Translations under genes and position numbers: made by a program
Assembly: GCF_026278245.1 (NCBI RefSeq)
Contig: NZ_CP111079.1
Span: forward strand, 3,412,501-3,476,500
Reading direction: 5' to 3'
DNA: 64,000 nt
Source of the DNA: Pontibacter kalidii
Lineage (GTDB): Bacteria; Bacteroidota; Bacteroidia; Cytophagales; Hymenobacteraceae
The notes under the pieces: generated by a model
What the model was told of the DNA's origin: nothing
Databases searched by the model: none
What the model saw: only the letters and a program-made list of their open reading frames with translations
Part shown: positions 60,801 to 64,000 of the stretch, one piece after another
How the letters are laid out: each line of letters opens with the position of its first letter
Numbering within the stretch: the first letter of the stretch is position 1

Positions 60801-61134
60801 CACCTCGGTGTTCGACTACGTGTTCCGGCTGCTGGGCTACGAATATCTCAACCGCACCGACCTGGTGCATGTGAAGCCGGAAGAGCGGGAGATCATGGCT
60901 GCTGAGGCACTGCCCCAAACTGTAAGTGAGCCCCCGGTAGCAGCACCGGCCAGCAATGGTAAAAGCTACAAGGTAGTATCCCAGAGCCGGACCGTGCTGA
61001 TGGAACAAACGCAGCAGGTGCTCGCCAACATGATGGGCGACGCGCCGGCCTGCAACGTCTGCGGCCACATCACCATCCGCTCCGGCACCTGCTACAAATG
61101 CCTCAACTGCGGCAATAGCCTCGGTTGCAGCTAG
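57847..61134 (+). CDS. nrdJ: adenosylcobalamin-dependent (class II) ribonucleotide reductase
   Basis: The 1095-residue class II reductase makes deoxyribonucleotides with a B12 radical, with or without oxygen. Visible motifs include [31 protein letters not shown] with the active-site Cys, [40 protein letters not shown] with the catalytic Cys/Glu pair, and [20 protein letters not shown]. The C-terminal zinc-ribbon-like tail ([20 protein letters not shown], with further Cys after it) holds the redox cysteines. It is oriented away from the NO-repair operon. Its use may serve growth when oxygen is low or NO inactivates a class I enzyme; this is inference. Confidence 0.95.
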   Translation: [1095 protein letters not shown]

Positions 61135-61149
61135 GTATTACCTTCCCCA

Positions 61150-61173
61150 CCCCCTCCTAGAAACAGGAGGGGG
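61150..61173. repeat. CTCCT-AGGAG-type hairpin after nrdJ
   Basis: CCCCCTCCT...AGGAGGGGG with loop AGAAAC belongs to the same family as 56442-56503. It lies 16 bases after the nrdJ stop and could end transcription. Confidence 0.7.
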
Positions 61174-61270
61174 CACTTTTTAATTGCTCGCCCCTGTTTT
61201 TAGGAAAGAGCCAGGCTGGAGCATCCCGCCAATCCTGCTTCAAACGATTTTTATACGTTAACTTTATACG

Positions 61271-61666
61271 ATGACGCAAAAACAAGACATTCTTACCCTG
61301 GATGACGTGAAGCTGCTGGTAGACACCTTTTATACCCGCGTGCGGGCTGATGCGCTGCTGGGGCCGATCTTCGACGAGCGGATACAGGACCGCTGGGCGC
61401 GCCACCTCGACATCATGTACCGCTTCTGGCAAACGGTGCTGCTGGAGGAACTTACCTACCAGGGCAGCCCCGGCGCAAAGCACATCACGCTGCCTGTGGG
61501 TGCCGAGCACTTCGACAGATGGATCTCGATCTTCTATGCCACGTTGGACGAACTGTTTTCCGGCGAAAAGGCAGAGGAGGCGAAATGGCGCGCACAGAAA
61601 ATGGCCGATATGTTTGCCTCCAAGATCGAGTACTACAAGCAACACAGCGGCAGGTCGATTCTGTAA
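61271..61666 (+). CDS. group III truncated hemoglobin
   Basis: The 131-residue globin of the TrHb3 type has LVDTFYTRVRADALLGPIFD, WARHLDIMYRFWQTVLLEEL and the proximal His80 in GAEHFDRWISIFYATLDELF. TrHb3 proteins are thought to bind oxygen or NO in low-oxygen or nitrosative conditions. It follows nrdJ on the same strand within the NO block and precedes the frameshifted membrane-protein gene. Confidence 0.92.
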   Translation: MTQKQDILTLDDVKLLVDTFYTRVRADALLGPIFDERIQDRWARHLDIMYRFWQTVLLEELTYQGSPGAKHITLPVGAEHFDRWISIFYATLDELFSGEKAEEAKWRAQKMADMFASKIEYYKQHSGRSIL

Positions 61667-61697
61667 ACCATACCTGCACCTGCATTACGAATCCTGT

Positions 61698-62089
61698 GTG
61701 ATCCCCATCCCCTTTGTGTGGGTGGGATTCGTGAGCGCCATCAGTTTTATGGAGGCCTGGCTGAAGTTCCGGGCGCCGGGCGTAACTTTCCCTATTAGCC
61801 TGAGTATTGGCCGCCTGGTCTTTAAGGCATTAAACAGCGTGGAGTGGGTCTTGGCCTGGCTTCTTTCCTGTTGCTTTTCCCGGGAGGTGGCCTGGGCGGC
61901 AGCAATTCATACTTGCTCTACATCCCGTTGCTGCTGCTGCCCGCCTGGCTGTTACCCGCCATGAACAAGCGGGCTGCGCTGGCTATCTCAGGGGCAGAAC
62001 TCCCCAAGTCGGTGCTTCATTTCTACTACATGGGTGCCGAGGTGCTCAAAATAGCGCTCCTGGTTAGCTTCGGAATCAGTATGCTGTAA
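61698..62089 (+). pseudogene. frameshifted small membrane protein gene
   Basis: Two overlapping frames together encode one membrane protein. The first starts at GTG 61698 (VIPIPFVWVGFVSAISFMEA, WLKFRAPGVTFPISLSIGRL, VFKALNSVEWVLAWLL). The second is open from about 61844 to the stop at 62089 (ASFLLLFPGGGLGG, SYLLYIPLLLLPAWLLPAMN, KSVLHFYYMGAEVLKIALLV). The switch from frame 0 to -1 falls at about 61852-61880, so one base seems to be missing, or a sequencing error or programmed shift exists. Together about 130 residues with three or four membrane segments; the family is not named, but the neighbour is a globin. Confidence 0.65.
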
Positions 62090-62123
62090 AAGCAGTTTAT
62101 ACTTGCTGCGCTGCTGCGATCAC

Positions 62124-63464
62124 CTAGCCGCGTGCTGCTGTCGTTGCAGCCTGGCTACCCACATCCTCAATTGCCTGGAGCGGGGCGAGATGGGGCTTTT
62201 GCCGAAGTTGGGAAAGGAAGAACAGCCCGATGCCTGACGGTAAAAGGATGCTTACCCCGAAAAGCAGCTCATTGTAGTTTGGCACAGCGCCCAGCCCCAG
62301 CCACAGGAATAGTCCCTGCCCAAAAAGGAGTGCCTCACTGCCTATAAAGGCAAGTATGAACAGGCCCATGCCCCAGCGGCTTATACCTGGCTCAAAGCTC
62401 ACCCAACCCCGCTGCGCGAAAAAAGCAAGTGTAAAGAAGCTCACAAACCCGATGAGCACCAGGTGCAGGTACCCAATAATGAAGAAGCGCAGGTTATAAG
62501 CCAGGTCGGCCATGTAGGGGAAGGCGGTGGAGAACTGCATCAGCGTCTTCAGTATAAACGCCAGCGCGGCAAGTATCAGCATACCCCTGCCCCAGCCCGG
62601 GAACAAGGTATCGAGCTGCCTGCGCACCGGCCACAGCCCCCGCACCAGCAGACCCAGCGCCAGCACCTGCACCAGCGCGGCCAGCCCTCCTACCAAGTAT
62701 ACCATAGCATCGGGCTTAATCCAGAGCACCGAGAGCAGGTAAGCCGGCAGACAGGCCCAGAACATCAGCCTGAAAAAAAGCAGGCCATACTTTTGGCTAA
62801 AGCCGATCTCATACTTCTCGAGCAACCAGAACAGTAGCCCCAGCACCGCGAACGTAAACCAGCCGTTGTAGAGGAAGTGGAGGTAAAAGTAGATGGCGTT
62901 GTAGTAGAGCTCCGAGCCGCTGTGCCCTGTGGCCATGATCGGCCCCATCGCCCACGGCCCCAGCGACGAGAGGGCCAGGAAAGACAGGGACGCCTTTACA
63001 AACTTGAATGACAGCCTGTGTACTCCCTGGCTAACACGCGCTGCTTTGGCATCTTTCAGGAAACGAAGTATAAACCAGTAGCTCAGCAGGATGTGCGCCG
63101 TGGAGAACGTGATGGAAACTGCGCCGTAGCCCTGCACCGGGAAACTAAGCAGCATACCCAGCACCGCCGCCTGCGCCAGCCAAAACTGCCGGAAGTATAC
63201 TTTCTGGCAGCGCACCTCCGGGGGCACGTAAGCATGCAGCAAAGCGATAAAAAGCGCCGGGTACAGCCAGCCCAGCAGCGCCGCATGCGAGTGGGCATGC
63301 AGCAGGTACTTGTAGTTGAGCCCTGTCATTGGGACCACCAGCATCCCGCGCAGCAGCAGGCCCAGCAGGGCAATCACCACCAGACTCAGCAAAGCCGACA
63401 GTAGCGGAAGCCGCCACCGGTTTATACTTGCTCCCGCTATTTCTCCTCCGGTTTGGGGCATCAT
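62124..63464 (-). CDS. second polytopic heme-copper-oxidase-like membrane protein
   Basis: The 446-residue protein has about 12 membrane segments. His-rich motifs are LNYKYLLHAHSHAALLGWLY (residues 49-68), ITFSTAHILLSYWFIL, AIYFYLHFLYNGWFTFAVLG and FFIIGYLHLVLIGFVSFFTL, which look like heme- or copper-binding helices of the oxidase subunit I/NnrS type. It resembles 53669-54979 in layout, but I could not measure similarity. It overlaps the upstream lipoprotein gene by four bases and is translated with it. The function is unknown. Confidence 0.75.
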   Translation of the reverse strand: MMPQTGGEIAGASINRWRLPLLSALLSLVVIALLGLLLRGMLVVPMTGLNYKYLLHAHSHAALLGWLYPALFIALLHAYVPPEVRCQKVYFRQFWLAQAAVLGMLLSFPVQGYGAVSITFSTAHILLSYWFILRFLKDAKAARVSQGVHRLSFKFVKASLSFLALSSLGPWAMGPIMATGHSGSELYYNAIYFYLHFLYNGWFTFAVLGLLFWLLEKYEIGFSQKYGLLFFRLMFWACLPAYLLSVLWIKPDAMVYLVGGLAALVQVLALGLLVRGLWPVRRQLDTLFPGWGRGMLILAALAFILKTLMQFSTAFPYMADLAYNLRFFIIGYLHLVLIGFVSFFTLAFFAQRGWVSFEPGISRWGMGLFILAFIGSEALLFGQGLFLWLGLGAVPNYNELLFGVSILLPSGIGLFFLSQLRQKPHLAPLQAIEDVGSQAATTAARG

Positions 63465-63901
63465 TTAAAGTATGTCTGATACTCACCCAGCCTTTCGGCC
63501 AGGCGGTGGCGGGCGGCAAGCGCCGTGGCCGGGTTGTCCGTCTCAAGGGCCTTTACATCCTTCAGCATCGGCATCAGGTAGGCGTGCAGCATGTCGTGCT
63601 CGGCGCCCTGCATGCGGCACTCCTTAAATACTTCCTGGAAACCAAGCTGCATGCTGCGCCCCAGCTCATGAATGGCATCTATAGAGTCTGCCTCAGGTTG
63701 GTTCAGGTAGTCCTCCATCAGTTGCTGGAGCTGCCGCAGGTTGGCGTTGGTGGGCTCATCGGCCTGCCAGCGCTCCCCGCCATTCAGGGCAAGGGCGGGG
63801 AGCGTGGCGTGTGCTTTACTGTGGCTGGCCTGGTCGCGGTGGCTGTGCGAGCAGGAAAACAGCATGCCCGCCACAGCCACAAGTATAAAAGCGTATTTCA
63901 T
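63461..63901 (-). CDS. small lipoprotein in operon with the membrane protein
   Basis: The 146-residue protein has a lipobox GMLFSC (Cys17), then a His/Ser-rich segment (SHSHRDQASHSKAHA) and a helical domain (NLRQLQQLMEDYLNQPEADS, ELGRSMQLGFQEVFKECRMQ, HDMLHAYLMPMLKDVKALE). The pattern suggests a periplasmic metal or cofactor partner of the downstream membrane protein, with which it overlaps by four bases; this is inference. No named family is recognised. Confidence 0.75.
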   Translation of the reverse strand: MKYAFILVAVAGMLFSCSHSHRDQASHSKAHATLPALALNGGERWQADEPTNANLRQLQQLMEDYLNQPEADSIDAIHELGRSMQLGFQEVFKECRMQGAEHDMLHAYLMPMLKDVKALETDNPATALAARHRLAERLGEYQTYFK

Positions 63902-63952
63902 GGTACAAAGGTTAAGGTGGATACATCAGCAAGCAAAGTATAATTTACTGCT

Positions 63953-64000
63953 TTATACGTTCAGGGCCAGGGCCTCCTGCAGCAGCTGCACCAGGTCCTG
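63953..64000 (-). CDS. C-terminal end of an unidentified gene, cut by the window edge
   Basis: On the minus strand the frame from the window edge reads QDLVQLLQEALALNV and stops with TAA at 63953-63955. The codons are GC-rich like those of real genes, and the helix-like sequence fits a C-terminus. Only 15 residues are visible, so no function can be given. Confidence 0.45.
   Translation of the reverse strand, partial: QDLVQLLQEALALNV

Noticed and set aside
59518..61068. Long open frame (516 codons) on the minus strand opposite nrdJ
   Set aside because: It is the antisense shadow of the GC-rich nrdJ gene; its translation is rich in His, Leu, Arg and Val without any family pattern.

Overview
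The window is one chromosomal stretch of a GC-rich member of the Bacteroidota. Evidence for this is the set of Bacteroidota-type promoters (TTTG, about 19-21 bases, TAnnTTTG) before sucD, oxyR and other genes, and the families present (DUF5916 barrel protein, carboxypeptidase-regulatory-like secreted proteins, YwbE, DUF4112, many lipoproteins). The family mix and the many copies of AAGTATA/TATACTT suggest Hymenobacteraceae, perhaps Pontibacter. That placement is inference. I see no rRNA, tRNA, CRISPR array, prophage or intact insertion sequence.

Layout: 1-2250 is a DNA repair or modification cassette (radical SAM protein plus a DUF4130 protein cut by the window edge). 2519-12284 holds outer-membrane proteins, a Dps-like protein, a CvfB-like RNA-binding protein and small enzymes. 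12351-14991 holds a small membrane protein and a RimK/RimB/aspartoacylase operon. 15964-23045 holds a sugar-dehydrogenase lipoprotein, cmk-ispH, a DUF502 membrane protein and adenine deaminase. 23991-31872 holds a response regulator, a PLP-dependent beta-synthase, sucD, and the peroxide group oxyR-dps-ahpC-ahpD. 32137-36921 is pheT, a coiled-coil gene, zapA and rny. 37208-49963 is mixed (atypical pyruvate kinase, radC, metallophosphatase, uvsE, several lipoproteins). 50126-52707 is nadA-nadB. 52855-63901 is a nitrosative-stress and iron-sulfur repair block: ric, hemerythrin, DUF2249, a heme-copper-oxidase-like membrane protein, a MIP18-type factor, an Rrf2 regulator, a divergent B12-dependent ribonucleotide reductase, a group III truncated globin and a second polytopic membrane protein.

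The most unusual content lies outside the ordinary genes. (1) The 7-mer AAGTATA/TATACTT is very over-represented in genes and between them, and inverted pairs of it form the outer arms of several terminators, much as DNA uptake sequences do in Neisseria and Haemophilus. (2) Four intergenic regions (about 5155-6130, 15115-15960, 23178-23930, 38500-39420) carry the same mosaic of non-coding repeats, two in each orientation, including hairpins whose stem bases change in compensating pairs. (3) A four-helix-bundle (S23-type) gene is bracketed by inverted GTTAGAGAG-type repeats that begin on the stop codons of its neighbours. The same bracket occurs without the gene at 18696-18900, and one-sided at 23033-23076. 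This looks like a small, possibly mobile, cassette.

Several genes are short and easily missed: a 46-residue single-pass membrane protein (12351-12491), a 51-residue lipoprotein with a TTG start (21154-21309) and a frameshifted membrane protein (61698-62089).
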